64,000 nucleotides of DNA from Ruminococcus sp. (GCA_019420505.1 JAHZHC010000027.1:1-64000); one strand, 5' to 3'; shown: positions 26,562 through 35,838, counted from the stretch's first letter. Translations and numbers: made by a program. Notes: a model not told the origin generated them from the letters alone.

Positions 26562-27647
26562 ATGTCCAACAGATTATTTCAAAGCGTAGTTCATCAGATG
26601 CGTGATACTATTGATTGTGTTTTTGGTGTAATTGACGACAGCGCAACAATTGTCGCATGTTCTGAACTGGCGCAGGTGGGTTCTACGAATGAATTCGTAT
26701 CCCTTGATATAAGCGATTCTCATGATATATTTGTGCGTGATGGTTATACATATAAGCCGTTCGGCGCTCATATGAAGCCGGATTATGCTGTATTTGTTGA
26801 GGGTATTGACGAAATGGCAGCAAAATATGCAAACATTCTTGCTATTACCCTTACCAGCATTAAACAATACTATGATGAGAAATATGACAGAAATAACTTT
26901 ATTAAAAATGTTGTACTGGACAATGTGCTTCCCGGTGACATTCAGGTAAAGGCAAGAGAACTTCATTTCAGTTCTGATATTTCAAGAGTTGTTCTTCTTA
27001 TAAGAATCATTTCTTCCAATGATGTTTCTGCTTTTGACGTTATTCAGAATCTGTTCCCGGACAAGAGCAAGGATTTTGTATTTAATATTACCGAATCAGA
27101 TATTGTGCTTGTCAAGGAAGTTGCCGCAAGCGTTGCACCTAATGATTTGGAGAAGCTTGCAAGATCAATTTCAGACACTCTCAGCAGTGAATTCTATACA
27201 AGGGTAAATGTTGGAATCGGTACTGTAGTTGAGGGAGTTCGTGATTTAGCCCGTTCATTCAAAGAAGCTCAGATCGCTCTTGAAGTCGGAAAGGTATTTG
27301 ATACTGACAAGATCATTGTTTCTTATGACAATCTGGGAATTGCAAGACTTATTTATCATTTGCCGACAACTCTTTGTGAAACTTTTCTGAAGGAAGTTTT
27401 CAAAAAAGGTTCAATAGAATCACTTGATCATGAAACCTTATTTACGATTCAGAAATTTTTTGAGAACAACCTGAATGTTTCTGAAACTTCAAGAAAATTG
27501 TTTGTACATAGAAATACTCTTGTATACAGACTTGAAAAAATCAAAAAGCTGACAGGTCTTGATCTTAGAGAGTTTGACCATGCAATTATATTTAAAATTG
27601 CGCTTATGGTTAAGAAATATTTATCCGCTAATCCGGTTAAATTCTAA
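26562..27647 (+). CDS. PucR/CdaR-family transcriptional regulator
   Basis: A 361-residue regulator. The N-terminal two thirds show a weak GGDEF-like/CdaR core (about 150-280, RVVLLIRIISSNDVSAFDVI onwards). The C-terminal PucR-type helix-turn-helix is clear: FFENNLNVSETSRKLFVHRN followed by TLVYRLEKIKKLTGLDLREF. I start at the ATG at 26562, eight bases after AAAGGGG; earlier ATGs overlap the promoter or lack an RBS. The family controls sugar-diacid, purine or amino-acid use. Here it lies 58 bp before ftsE with no clear terminator, so it may be cotranscribed with the division genes. Confidence 0.88.
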   Translation: MSNRLFQSVVHQMRDTIDCVFGVIDDSATIVACSELAQVGSTNEFVSLDISDSHDIFVRDGYTYKPFGAHMKPDYAVFVEGIDEMAAKYANILAITLTSIKQYYDEKYDRNNFIKNVVLDNVLPGDIQVKARELHFSSDISRVVLLIRIISSNDVSAFDVIQNLFPDKSKDFVFNITESDIVLVKEVAASVAPNDLEKLARSISDTLSSEFYTRVNVGIGTVVEGVRDLARSFKEAQIALEVGKVFDTDKIIVSYDNLGIARLIYHLPTTLCETFLKEVFKKGSIESLDHETLFTIQKFFENNLNVSETSRKLFVHRNTLVYRLEKIKKLTGLDLREFDHAIIFKIALMVKKYLSANPVKF

Positions 27648-27705
27648 AATCAGCTTGAAGTATACGGAGAGGATATCTCCTAAGCTATAAGGCGGTGTAT
27701 TTTAC

Positions 27706-28392
27706 TTGGTTGAATTTAAAGATGTTTCCGTTACATATTCAAGCGGCGTTGACGCACTTAATTCTATTAATCTGAAAATCAATGACGGAGATTTTGCTTT
27801 TGTTGTCGGACCTTCAGGCGCCGGCAAATCAACACTTATTAAACTTATATTAAAAGAAATTGACGCAACATCCGGTACAGTTTTAGTAAACGGATTTAAT
27901 CTCAGTAAGCTTAAGAGAAGGAAAATCCCTAAGCTGAGAAGGACTATCGGAGTTGTTTTTCAGGATTTCAGACTTATTCCTACAATGACGGTATATGAGA
28001 ATGTTGCATTTGTGCTGAGGGTTATTGACGCTCCGGCTAAATACATCAAATCAAGAGTACCTTATGTTATAAGTCTGGTGGGACTTTCACACAAGGCTAA
28101 GTCCTATCCTACAGAGCTTTCAGGAGGAGAACAGCAGAGGGTTGCTCTTGCGAGAGCTTTAGTAAACGATCCGCAGCTCATTATTGCGGACGAGCCTACT
28201 GGAAACATAGATCCTGCGCTGTCATATGAAATTGTCGGACTTCTTAAAGGCATAAACGAGTGCGGAACCACTATACTTATGGTTACTCATGAGCATGATT
28301 TGGTACGCTCCTTCGGAGGACGCATTATCAATATCAATAAGGGAAATATTGCGTTTGATGAGTTTATAGGAGGTTCATATGAAGGCAAGTAG
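27706..28392 (+). CDS. ftsE: Cell-division ATP-binding protein FtsE
   Basis: ABC-type ATPase that works with FtsX at the cytoplasmic face of the membrane to switch on peptidoglycan hydrolases outside. The 228-residue length is typical. Walker A GPSGAGKS (35-42), signature LSGGEQQR, Walker B with LIIADEPTGNID and switch His in VTHEHDL are intact. The start is a TTG at 27706, preceded by AAGGCGGTG; MVEFKDVSVTY aligns with the usual FtsE N terminus. The gene overlaps ftsX by 14 bp. The two M23 proteins encoded just downstream are its likely output partners. Confidence 0.95.
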   Translation: MVEFKDVSVTYSSGVDALNSINLKINDGDFAFVVGPSGAGKSTLIKLILKEIDATSGTVLVNGFNLSKLKRRKIPKLRRTIGVVFQDFRLIPTMTVYENVAFVLRVIDAPAKYIKSRVPYVISLVGLSHKAKSYPTELSGGEQQRVALARALVNDPQLIIADEPTGNIDPALSYEIVGLLKGINECGTTILMVTHEHDLVRSFGGRIININKGNIAFDEFIGGSYEGK

Positions 28393-29284
28393 TGTAAAAT
28401 ACCTTGCAGGTCAAGGTCTGAAAAGCATATGGACAAACCGTATGATGTCGTTTGCATCATTCTGTATCATATTGGTTTCACTTCTCATGGTTGGAATATC
28501 AGTTTTGCTGTCAATCAACCTTAACAGAATTATAGGTGGAATTGAGGGCAAGAGTGAAGTAATCGTACAGATAAAAGACAATACCGACGACGCAGCACAG
28601 GAAGAACTGAAGCAAAAGCTTGAAGATATTCCTAATATTAATGAAGTGGAATTCTATTCAAAGGAAGAGGCATGGGAAAATATGCTTGAGGGCATGACTG
28701 ATGAAGAAAAGGATTTTTTCCAGTATGCTGATGACAATCCGCTTCCTGATACATTCAGAATTACTGTAGTTGATATTAAAAAGATGACTGAAACAACTAC
28801 ACAGATCGATACATTTGACAATGTTGAATCAACCAAATCTCCTACTGCTTTTGCTGATGTGCTTATCAGTATCAGAAGATTGGTTACTATCGTTTCAGGC
28901 GCTATTGTTATAGCTCTTATTATTGTTTGTATGATTATCATTTCAAACACGACAAGAGCCAGTGTTTTTGCAAGGCGCAAAGAAATCAACATAATGAAAT
29001 ATGTTGGTGCAAACAACAGTTTTATAAGAATTCCGTTTTTTGTTGAGGGTATGATAGTAGGAATTCTGGCGGCTGCTACGGCGCTTTTGCTTACAATGTT
29101 TGCATATGACGGGGTATACAACATATTAAACGAGGATTTCAAGCTCTGGAACATACTTGGAGTAAAATCGCTTTACTCTTTCAAGGATATGCTGTGGCCG
29201 GTTGCCGGCGCTTATACAGTTGCGGGTGCTTTTATCGGAGCTGTGGGTACTTCAATAAGCATTGGCAAGCATTTAAAGGTTTAA
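28379..29284 (+). CDS. ftsX: Cell-division protein FtsX
   Basis: Membrane partner of FtsE. The 301-residue protein has the family layout: cytoplasmic N terminus, TM1 (about 25-48), an extracellular domain of about 120 residues (about 50-165) that binds the hydrolase or its activator, then three helices (about 172-195, 220-245, 273-295). The segment RKEINIMKYVGANNSFIRIP between TM2 and TM3 is a strong FtsX signature. It overlaps ftsE by 14 bp, so the two are translated together. Confidence 0.95.
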   Translation: MKASSVKYLAGQGLKSIWTNRMMSFASFCIILVSLLMVGISVLLSINLNRIIGGIEGKSEVIVQIKDNTDDAAQEELKQKLEDIPNINEVEFYSKEEAWENMLEGMTDEEKDFFQYADDNPLPDTFRITVVDIKKMTETTTQIDTFDNVESTKSPTAFADVLISIRRLVTIVSGAIVIALIIVCMIIISNTTRASVFARRKEINIMKYVGANNSFIRIPFFVEGMIVGILAAATALLLTMFAYDGVYNILNEDFKLWNILGVKSLYSFKDMLWPVAGAYTVAGAFIGAVGTSISIGKHLKV

Positions 29285-29339
29285 ATTAAAAGACAATAAA
29301 GATAGACATCGGGGCTTTTGCCCTTCATAATATATGAAA

Positions 29340-29384
29340 CAGGGGCAGGCTTATCATACTTTGTAATGATTTGACCTGCCTGTA
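29340..29384 (+). repeat. Inverted repeat between ftsX and the first M23 gene
   Basis: GGCAGG (about 29344) and CCTGCC (about 29375) flank ATCAT/ATGAT. There is no T run, so it may be a processing or regulatory structure rather than a terminator. The rest of the 208-bp gap holds no gene. Confidence 0.45.
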
Positions 29385-29492
29385 TTATGATAGAATCGTG
29401 TAAATTTACTTCAGGTATTTTCGCCTGACTGACGTATGGAAGCTTTTATGTTTATTTATCTGAAGGCTTCGTGAAAGGATAGGTCGCATATT

Positions 29493-30923
29493 ATGAATAA
29501 GGTCGGATTATTAAAAAAGTTTTTAGCTTTTTCATTAGCAATCATAACTGCGATAACGGTTATGGCAAACGGCAGAGATTACATAAAAGTTGAAAATCAG
29601 GTTTCTGCAGAAAGCAGTGAAGCAAAAGCCAATGCCGCAAAAATTAAAAAATCACAGCAGGATATAGATGATTTGGAAAAAAAGCAGGCACAGCTTGACG
29701 CTAAAATAAAGGCGGCTAATGAGGGAGCAGAATCTGAAAAGGAAAAACAAAATAATATTTCAAAGCAGATTGATGTTGTTGAAAAGACTATTCAGAAATA
29801 TGACGATAAAATTAATCAATATCAGGATGAAATCAATGATCTTACCGAAAGTATTTATAAAAGCGAAGAAAGCATAAAGAATAAAGAAAAAGAAATCGAA
29901 CAGGGAATTGAAAACTTCAAAAAAAGAATAAGAGTAATGTATGTTGCAGGAAGCAGTTCTTATACCGATATTCTTATTGGAGCTGATGATTTCTATGATA
30001 TGCTTATGAAGATTGAACTTGTAAAGAAAGTTGCCGATCATGATAACAGCATGATAGATGACCTTGTTGATCTTAAAAAGCAATATGAAACGGAGAAAAA
30101 GGGCTTAGAGGAAGACAAAAAGGACCTTGAAGAAAAACTGAAAAAACAGCAGACTGAAAAAGAAAAGCAGGAAGCTCAGATGGATAAACTTGACGGACTT
30201 TATGCACAGAGTAAGGCATCAGAGGAAAAACTAAAGGCGGACGCTGCTGCATATAAGAAAAATCAGGAGAAGCTGAAAAAAGAACAGGCAGAATTCGAGG
30301 CTGATTTACAGAAGCTTTTTAAGGAACAGCAGGCAATAAAGAAAAAAGAGGAAGAAGAACAGAGACGCCGTGAAGAGGAAGAAAGAAGACGTCAGGAAGC
30401 TTTGAATCAGTCAAATAACAGTACAAGCGGAAATGCCGGAAGCGGAACGACGACAAATAATTCACAGGGGTCAACAAATAATGCTGATCACGGATATAAT
30501 GATAAATCTATGTTTACCTGGCCTGTTCCCGGATTTTATCACATTTCATACGGCGTCGGCTGGAGATGGGGAGCTTATCACGCAGGTATTGACATTTATT
30601 CAGAAAATATAAGAGGCGCAAAGATCTGTGCGTCGGCTGACGGAACGGTTATTCGTGCTGTAAACGGCTGTCCTCATGATTACGGCAAAAACGGCAGCTG
30701 CGGCTGCGGCGGAGGATACGGAAACTACTGTATTATAGATCATGGCAACGGTTATTGGACGCTTTACGGACATTCAGAGGGAATTACAGTCAGCGTGGGA
30801 CAGACAGTCAAACAAGGTGACGTGCTTGGAACGGTTGGTTCAACAGGGTATTCCACAGGACCTCATCTTCATTTTGAGGTTCGCTTAAACGGAGTTGCTA
30901 TGGACCCGACAAACTATGTGTAA
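29493..30923 (+). CDS. Coiled-coil M23 murein hydrolase / activator, EnvC-PcsB-like (copy 1)
   Basis: A 476-residue exported protein. Signal peptide about 1-38; two long coiled-coil stretches (about 40-170 and 180-310); an Asn/Ser/Gly-rich linker; and a LytM/M23 domain (about 345-476). Metal ligands HAGID (H363, D367) and HLHFE (H458, H460) are intact, so the domain should be an active zinc endopeptidase on peptidoglycan cross-links. A Cys-bearing insert (C393, C403, C405 in CPHDYGKNGSCGCGGG) is unusual. Being next to ftsEX, with long coiled coils, it is probably the hydrolase switched on by FtsX, like PcsB or EnvC. Confidence 0.92.
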   Translation: MNKVGLLKKFLAFSLAIITAITVMANGRDYIKVENQVSAESSEAKANAAKIKKSQQDIDDLEKKQAQLDAKIKAANEGAESEKEKQNNISKQIDVVEKTIQKYDDKINQYQDEINDLTESIYKSEESIKNKEKEIEQGIENFKKRIRVMYVAGSSSYTDILIGADDFYDMLMKIELVKKVADHDNSMIDDLVDLKKQYETEKKGLEEDKKDLEEKLKKQQTEKEKQEAQMDKLDGLYAQSKASEEKLKADAAAYKKNQEKLKKEQAEFEADLQKLFKEQQAIKKKEEEEQRRREEEERRRQEALNQSNNSTSGNAGSGTTTNNSQGSTNNADHGYNDKSMFTWPVPGFYHISYGVGWRWGAYHAGIDIYSENIRGAKICASADGTVIRAVNGCPHDYGKNGSCGCGGGYGNYCIIDHGNGYWTLYGHSEGITVSVGQTVKQGDVLGTVGSTGYSTGPHLHFEVRLNGVAMDPTNYV

Positions 30924-30965
30924 TGTATAAACAAAGATAGAGAAATAAAGGAGACACTGTTGTTT

Positions 30966-32288
30966 ATGAATAAATTTAGGATGCTGAAGCGCATTCTGGC
31001 ATTTACACTGGCGTTATCGCTGTGCATCGGATTTATTGGTAAAAATTCAGATGTGTGTGTATCTGTCAGTGCTGACAGTGAGTCATATGACGTGTCGCAG
31101 TATGCGGAAAAATTGCAAAGTATTGCCGAAGAACAGGCGAAGCTTGACGAACAGATCAAATCGGCGGAAAAAGATATCAAAGACAAGGAAAAAGAACAGA
31201 ACTTAATAAAAAAGAAAATTGATACGGTAAACAATAAAATAGAAGTTCTTAATTCATATATGACAAGACTTGAAATGGATATGTCCTCAAATCAGAGAAT
31301 GATCGATAACAAGCAAAAGGAAATTGAGAACGGTGTTGACAGGCTGAAAAAAAGAATAAGAGCAATGTATCTTGCAGGAGATGAATCTTATACAAGTATA
31401 CTCCTTGAATCCGGAAGCTTTTATGATGTGCTTATGAGACTTGAGCTTATAAAGCGTGTGGCTGAACATGATAATTCGCTTTTAGAAGAACTTATTTCCG
31501 CTAAGGAGGATTATGAGCAGGCACATGATGACCTGAATGCTCAAAAATCAGAATACGACAAGCAATATGAGGAGCTGGAAGCACAGAAAAAAGAACTGGA
31601 CAATCTTTATAACAGCAGTAAACAGCAAAAAGAAGCTTATGAAAAACAAAAGTCTGAGCTGGAAAAAAGGAACGAGGAATATATTAAGGAACGGCAGGCT
31701 TTTGAGGCTGATCTTTCGGGAATTTTATCGGGTTCTTATGGTAATTCGTCCGGTGAAACGGCGAGAGCTGCTGCGGAATTAAGTGCAAATGAAGCGCTCA
31801 GGATTTTAAAGAACGCTATAAATGAAAGAATTTCTGATGGAGAGATTATTTCAGAAAATGAATGCAGATATGAATTCGGCTGGCCTGTGCCCGGAAGCTA
31901 TTATATTTCTTCAGGTGTTGGCGAACGCTGGGGCTCATATCATACGGGTATGGATATTGCGGGCAGCCGTGGCACAAGTATTCATGCAGCAGAAAGCGGA
32001 ACGGTAATAAGAACTAATTCTTCTTGTCCTCACAATTACGGAAAAGACAAATCCTGCGGCTGCGGCGGAGGTTATGGAAACTACATAATAATTGATCATG
32101 GCGAGGGATTTATAAGCCTTTACGGCCATCTTACATCTTTGAATGTCAAAGACGGAGATACTGTAAAAAAAGGCGATGTAATCGGCGCAATGGGATCTAC
32201 CGGATATTCCACAGGTGATCATCTGCATTTTGAAATCAGATATCAGGGAATGTATCTTAATCCTGCGTCTTATGTTAATCTTAGTTGA
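30966..32288 (+). CDS. Coiled-coil M23 murein hydrolase / activator, EnvC-PcsB-like (copy 2)
   Basis: A 440-residue paralogue of the preceding gene: signal peptide about 1-37, coiled coil about 40-250, a shorter linker, and an M23 domain (about 300-440) with HTGMD and HLHFE intact. The same cysteine insert is kept (CPHNYGKDKSCGCGGG), so it predates the duplication. I choose the ATG at 30966 because its protein start aligns with copy 1 (MNK...LAF.LA); a TTG six bases upstream has better RBS spacing. It follows copy 1 by about 40 bp in one transcription unit. Having two differently spaced coiled coils suggests two hydrolases serving one FtsEX. Confidence 0.92.
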   Translation: MNKFRMLKRILAFTLALSLCIGFIGKNSDVCVSVSADSESYDVSQYAEKLQSIAEEQAKLDEQIKSAEKDIKDKEKEQNLIKKKIDTVNNKIEVLNSYMTRLEMDMSSNQRMIDNKQKEIENGVDRLKKRIRAMYLAGDESYTSILLESGSFYDVLMRLELIKRVAEHDNSLLEELISAKEDYEQAHDDLNAQKSEYDKQYEELEAQKKELDNLYNSSKQQKEAYEKQKSELEKRNEEYIKERQAFEADLSGILSGSYGNSSGETARAAAELSANEALRILKNAINERISDGEIISENECRYEFGWPVPGSYYISSGVGERWGSYHTGMDIAGSRGTSIHAAESGTVIRTNSSCPHNYGKDKSCGCGGGYGNYIIIDHGEGFISLYGHLTSLNVKDGDTVKKGDVIGAMGSTGYSTGDHLHFEIRYQGMYLNPASYVNLS

Positions 32289-32361
32289 TTTATAAGTATT
32301 GATTGTTTTTTACGGGTAACAATAAAGACATAAAATTCAGGTTTAATAGAGGTGTCAGCAT

Positions 32362-32976
32362 ATGAAAAACAATTCTGCAATGTTTAAAATAACTTATGGA
32401 TTATTTGTACTTACCGCTAAAAACGGAAGTTTTTTAAATGGATGTATTACTAATACGCTTCAGCAGGTTACGATTTCTCCGAACAGAGTATCTATCACTG
32501 TTGATAAAAGTAATTATACACATTATATGATCAGCCAAAGCGGTGAATTTAATGTATCTATTATTGATGAAACGGCGGATTTTTCGTTGTTTCAGCACTT
32601 CGGCTTTTCAAGCGGAAGATGGGAAAACAAGTTTCACAGGTTTAATTTTATAAGAGCCGAGAATGGAATTCCTTATGTTCCTGATCATACAAACGCTTAT
32701 ATTTCCTGCAAAACAGTACAGACAATAGATTTGGGAACTCATACAATGTTTATTGCCGATGTTATCGACGGAGATGTTCTGTCTGACAAAGCGTCAATGA
32801 CTTATGATTATTATCACAAAAATGTCAAGCCAAAGCCGAGTCAGGAGAAAACGGCTGATGGGAAGGTAAGATATGTATGCAATATCTGCGGATATGTATA
32901 CGAAGGTGAAATTCCGGACGATTTCATTTGTCCTATATGCAAGCATGGAGCGTCAGATTTTAGAAAGCTTAATTGA
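32362..32976 (+). CDS. Flavin reductase-like protein fused to rubredoxin (Hrb-like)
   Basis: A 204-residue electron-transfer protein. Residues about 1-150 form an FMN-binding split-barrel domain (AMFKITYGLFVLTAKNG, then NGCITNTLQQVTISPNRVSI). Residues about 162-204 form a rubredoxin with two Cys-x-x-Cys knuckles, CNICGYVY and CPICKHG, binding one iron. The combination matches the high-molecular-weight rubredoxin (Hrb) of acetogens and other clostridia, which passes electrons from NADH to flavodiiron proteins that remove oxygen or nitric oxide. No flavodiiron gene is adjacent. RBS GAGGTG. A terminator follows 65 bases after the stop. Confidence 0.92.
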   Translation: MKNNSAMFKITYGLFVLTAKNGSFLNGCITNTLQQVTISPNRVSITVDKSNYTHYMISQSGEFNVSIIDETADFSLFQHFGFSSGRWENKFHRFNFIRAENGIPYVPDHTNAYISCKTVQTIDLGTHTMFIADVIDGDVLSDKASMTYDYYHKNVKPKPSQEKTADGKVRYVCNICGYVYEGEIPDDFICPICKHGASDFRKLN

Positions 32977-33040
32977 ATAAAATGTAAATGATAATTTTTG
33001 CTTTTTTAAGTAAGGTTTCATTTTATAAAACTAAAAGTGA

Positions 33041-33079
33041 AAAGTGGCTTCGGCAAAAAGTTACCGAAACCACTTTTTT
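33041..33079 (+). terminator. Terminator of the Hrb-like gene
   Basis: Stem AAAGTGG-TTCGG/CCGAA-CCACTTT (33041-33053 with 33064-33076, one mismatch) then six T. Confidence 0.88.
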
Positions 33080-33115
33080 GGAATAGTATCATACCTGTGT
33101 TGACACCTTTTATCC

Positions 33116-33144
33116 TTGACTTATTATTGGGACGGGTGTATAAT
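33116..33144 (+). promoter_or_regulatory. Promoter of the lipoprotein gene
   Basis: TTGACT 33116-33121, 17 bp, TATAAT 33139-33144. Confidence 0.82.
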
Positions 33145-33180
33145 ATTTGATATTAATAAGAGTTTTGAAAGGATAAGAAA

Positions 33181-34032
33181 ATGCGTATTATCAATAAAAT
33201 ATTCTGCGTATCGTTAGCGGCCTTGATGCTTGCATTATCGGGCTGCGGAAAGGAAGAGGGAAGTTCTTCAAAGACAGAATCTTCATCTGTTGGTGTTAAA
33301 AAATCTGATGCTGAAGAATCTTCACTTAAGGAACAATCTAATGCAGGAGAATATCTTACAAGGCTTGCTGAAAAGCTGAAGCAAAGTGAATACACAATGA
33401 AATGTACTGTTACCGGCAGTGCATATGACGGTGAGATAAAGCTTACAAGAGCAGTAAGCGGTCAGAATGTTTATCAGACACAGCAAGAGAGCAATGGAAG
33501 TTACGGAGTTATTTCAGTTGATGGAAAAACTTATAACTTTGATACTTCTGCTGAAATGTATCAATCAACAGAAGCAGAACCCCCTCTGAGTATTGTTGAG
33601 GAGGTTATAAACCGCAATCTTCCTTTTACAAAGGGTAATACTGAGGTTGACGATAACGAAGCTGTAACTGAACAATATACCTTTACGGGAGATACATATA
33701 TCACGAATATTACTTTTTTCTTTGATAAAAAAAGCGGAGATTTAATTAAATATACGTTAAAATATACTATTGAAGGTCAGGACGATATGACCGAAACCAG
33801 AATTGTAGATTCACTGTCCTTTGAAGCTGATAAATCGATATTTGATTTGAGTTTTCTTGACTCAATGACTGATTTTGACGGTTTGACTGAAGATGAACGG
33901 GTTAGCTTTTGCAGCAATATTTGCAGTAAAAAAGGTATGACCTCAGAAGATCTCAATAATATGGATATCAGTGAAGAAGACTTTAAAAAAATGGACTTTA
34001 GTACCTTTTTGAATCTAATTTACAGTATTTAA
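33181..34032 (+). CDS. Lipoprotein of unknown function
   Basis: A 283-residue exported lipoprotein: signal peptide with lipobox LSGC (Cys 21), a Ser/Glu/Lys-rich tether to about residue 58, and a globular beta-rich domain (about 60-225) with alternating strand-like segments such as YTMKCTVTGSAYDGEIKLTR. The layout recalls LolA/LppX-like or DUF-type lipoproteins, but I recognise no family. The C-terminal 50 residues are acidic and helical. It starts the unit that continues, with 40-bp spacing, into the CBS and carboxypeptidase genes, so a role at the cell envelope is plausible. Confidence 0.82.
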   Translation: MRIINKIFCVSLAALMLALSGCGKEEGSSSKTESSSVGVKKSDAEESSLKEQSNAGEYLTRLAEKLKQSEYTMKCTVTGSAYDGEIKLTRAVSGQNVYQTQQESNGSYGVISVDGKTYNFDTSAEMYQSTEAEPPLSIVEEVINRNLPFTKGNTEVDDNEAVTEQYTFTGDTYITNITFFFDKKSGDLIKYTLKYTIEGQDDMTETRIVDSLSFEADKSIFDLSFLDSMTDFDGLTEDERVSFCSNICSKKGMTSEDLNNMDISEEDFKKMDFSTFLNLIYSI

Positions 34033-34074
34033 AAAACGGACAACGATTTACTTTTGCTGAGGACTGCATTATAT

Positions 34075-34554
34075 ATGAATATACTTAAATTTTTAAAACC
34101 AAAGGCTGTAATTGATTTTGTCTATGAAGATTATACAGTAAGACAGGCCATTGAAAAAATGAGAAATCACGGATTTACTGCTGTTCCTGTTATAGGCAGG
34201 GACGGAGGATATATAAAGACTCTTGCAGAGGGTGATATTCTTTGGTTTATGCTTGACAATAATATTATGGATATTAAGGACCTTGAGAAATATTCAATAA
34301 GCAATATTCCCAAGCGTGTAAAAAATAATCCGGTTTATATTTACTCAACTATTGAGGATTTGATCCTGTTATTGATGAATCAGAATTTTGTACCTGTTAT
34401 TGATGACCGAAATATGTTTATAGGTATAATCACAAGACAGGATATTTTAAGATATTGTCATAAAACGCTTAAAAGCAACCTGCCTGAATTTGAAAATAAA
34501 ACTGAGGGCAGCGAATATAGAAAAGTAAAAGAAGAGGAGAATGAATATGTCTAA
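34075..34554 (+). CDS. Protein with a pair of CBS domains
   Basis: A 159-residue cytoplasmic protein made of two CBS motifs: the first about 12-70 (VRQAIEKMRNHGFTAVPVIG), the second about 80-135 (STIEDLILLLMNQNFVPVID, then FIGIITRQDILRYC). Such pairs bind adenosine nucleotides and sense energy state. There is no fused transporter or enzyme. I prefer the ATG at 34075; a TTG 21 bases upstream is possible. It overlaps the carboxypeptidase gene by 8 bp, so the two are cotranslated. What it regulates is unknown. Confidence 0.88.
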   Translation: MNILKFLKPKAVIDFVYEDYTVRQAIEKMRNHGFTAVPVIGRDGGYIKTLAEGDILWFMLDNNIMDIKDLEKYSISNIPKRVKNNPVYIYSTIEDLILLLMNQNFVPVIDDRNMFIGIITRQDILRYCHKTLKSNLPEFENKTEGSEYRKVKEEENEYV

Positions 34555-35626
34555 AAGAAGCAGCGGCGGAATAGCGGTTATTGCCGTATTGGTAGGAATA
34601 ATTATTATTGCGGTTGGTACGGCTGTTTTATTTTTAACCGACAAAAACAGAATCAGTGAAAATAAAAATGTTCCTGCTGTTGCAGATTCATTGGCAGACA
34701 GCTCATCTTTAGCTGAAAATGAACCGGATTCAAGTATTGCGGATTCACAGGCTGATTCTACGGCTGAACCCTTACTGACTTATCCTGAACAAGCTGCTGA
34801 TTATAAAAATATAAAAGATAAGGATTTTACAGCAGATTATGCTGTTTTGATTGACTCTGATAATAATACTGTCGTCGCAGGAAAGAATTATAATAAAAAG
34901 ATATATCCTGCATCGCTTACGAAAATTATGACCTTGGTTGTAGCGGCAGAAAATTTTGATGATATTAAAGATACGTATAAATTTACGGCAGACGATATAG
35001 ATCCGTTGGTTGAAATGGACGCTTCAAGAGCAGGATTTGATGCAGGGGAAAAGGTTACTGTTGAGGACTTGATGTATGCTTCAATTCTTGTAAGCGGTGC
35101 TGATGGCACTACCGGTCTGGCTAATGCTATTGCAGGTTCAGAAGAAGAACTTACAAAGCTGATGAATGAAAAGGCGTCAGAGCTTGGTTTGAAAAATACA
35201 CATTTTGAAAATGCAAATGGTCTGCACAGCAAAAATCATTATTCAACCTGCGAAGACATGGCGCTGCTTTTAAAATATGCAATGGAAAATGAGTTGTGCA
35301 ATAAGGTTCTTACCGCAAATACATATACCACATCAAAAACTTCACAGCATAAGGACGGAATTGAGCTGACAAGTATTCTTGCGATGCGTCTTGACGGATA
35401 CTTTGTTGAAGGCGGCGGCGAGATAGTTGGCGGAAAGACCGGTTTTACAGACGAGGCAAAATACACGCTTGCTACCAAGCTTGAACATGAGGATAAAGAA
35501 TATATTTGCGTAACGGCTAAGTCGGACGGTGAATTTGCCGCCGTTGAGGATACAATTCTGGTTTATGAAAAGTATATATCCCGCAAAACGGATAAGACAG
35601 AATCAAGCATGGCAGAGGCTGTTTAA
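34547..35626 (+). CDS. Serine-type D-alanyl-D-alanine carboxypeptidase (peptidase S11, DacF-like)
   Basis: Penicillin-binding protein that trims the terminal D-Ala of peptidoglycan stem peptides outside the membrane. Of 359 residues, about 8-28 form an N-terminal membrane anchor, followed by a Ser/Asp-rich stretch and the S11 domain (about 80-345). The catalytic motif SLTK (S123, K126) and KTG (K297) are intact. The second motif, normally SxN, reads SGAD (S183-G184-A185), so the Asn is missing; SGAD variants occur in clostridial members by my recollection. No C-terminal amphipathic helix domain. The ATG at 34547 lies seven bases after GAGGAG. Confidence 0.92.
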   Translation: MSKRSSGGIAVIAVLVGIIIIAVGTAVLFLTDKNRISENKNVPAVADSLADSSSLAENEPDSSIADSQADSTAEPLLTYPEQAADYKNIKDKDFTADYAVLIDSDNNTVVAGKNYNKKIYPASLTKIMTLVVAAENFDDIKDTYKFTADDIDPLVEMDASRAGFDAGEKVTVEDLMYASILVSGADGTTGLANAIAGSEEELTKLMNEKASELGLKNTHFENANGLHSKNHYSTCEDMALLLKYAMENELCNKVLTANTYTTSKTSQHKDGIELTSILAMRLDGYFVEGGGEIVGGKTGFTDEAKYTLATKLEHEDKEYICVTAKSDGEFAAVEDTILVYEKYISRKTDKTESSMAEAV

Positions 35627-35657
35627 GATAAAAACCGATATAAATAAGCTATATAAT

Positions 35658-35690
35658 GGCGGTACAGTGTGATCTGTGCCGTTATTTTTA
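35658..35690 (+). terminator. Terminator of the carboxypeptidase gene
   Basis: Stem GGCGGTACAG/CTGTGCCGTT (35658-35667 with 35674-35683, with wobbles) then ATTTTTATT. Confidence 0.75.
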
Positions 35691-35838
35691 TTCAATTATT
35701 AGTATCAATTTGATATTATAACGATACCTATATGGTTGCTGTAGATCTCAATTTTTTGTTTTGTAGTTTCTGATATTCTACATTGTATTTATAAAAATGT
35801 TTTATTATATTCTGCCAATTTTATAATTTAAATAGAAA

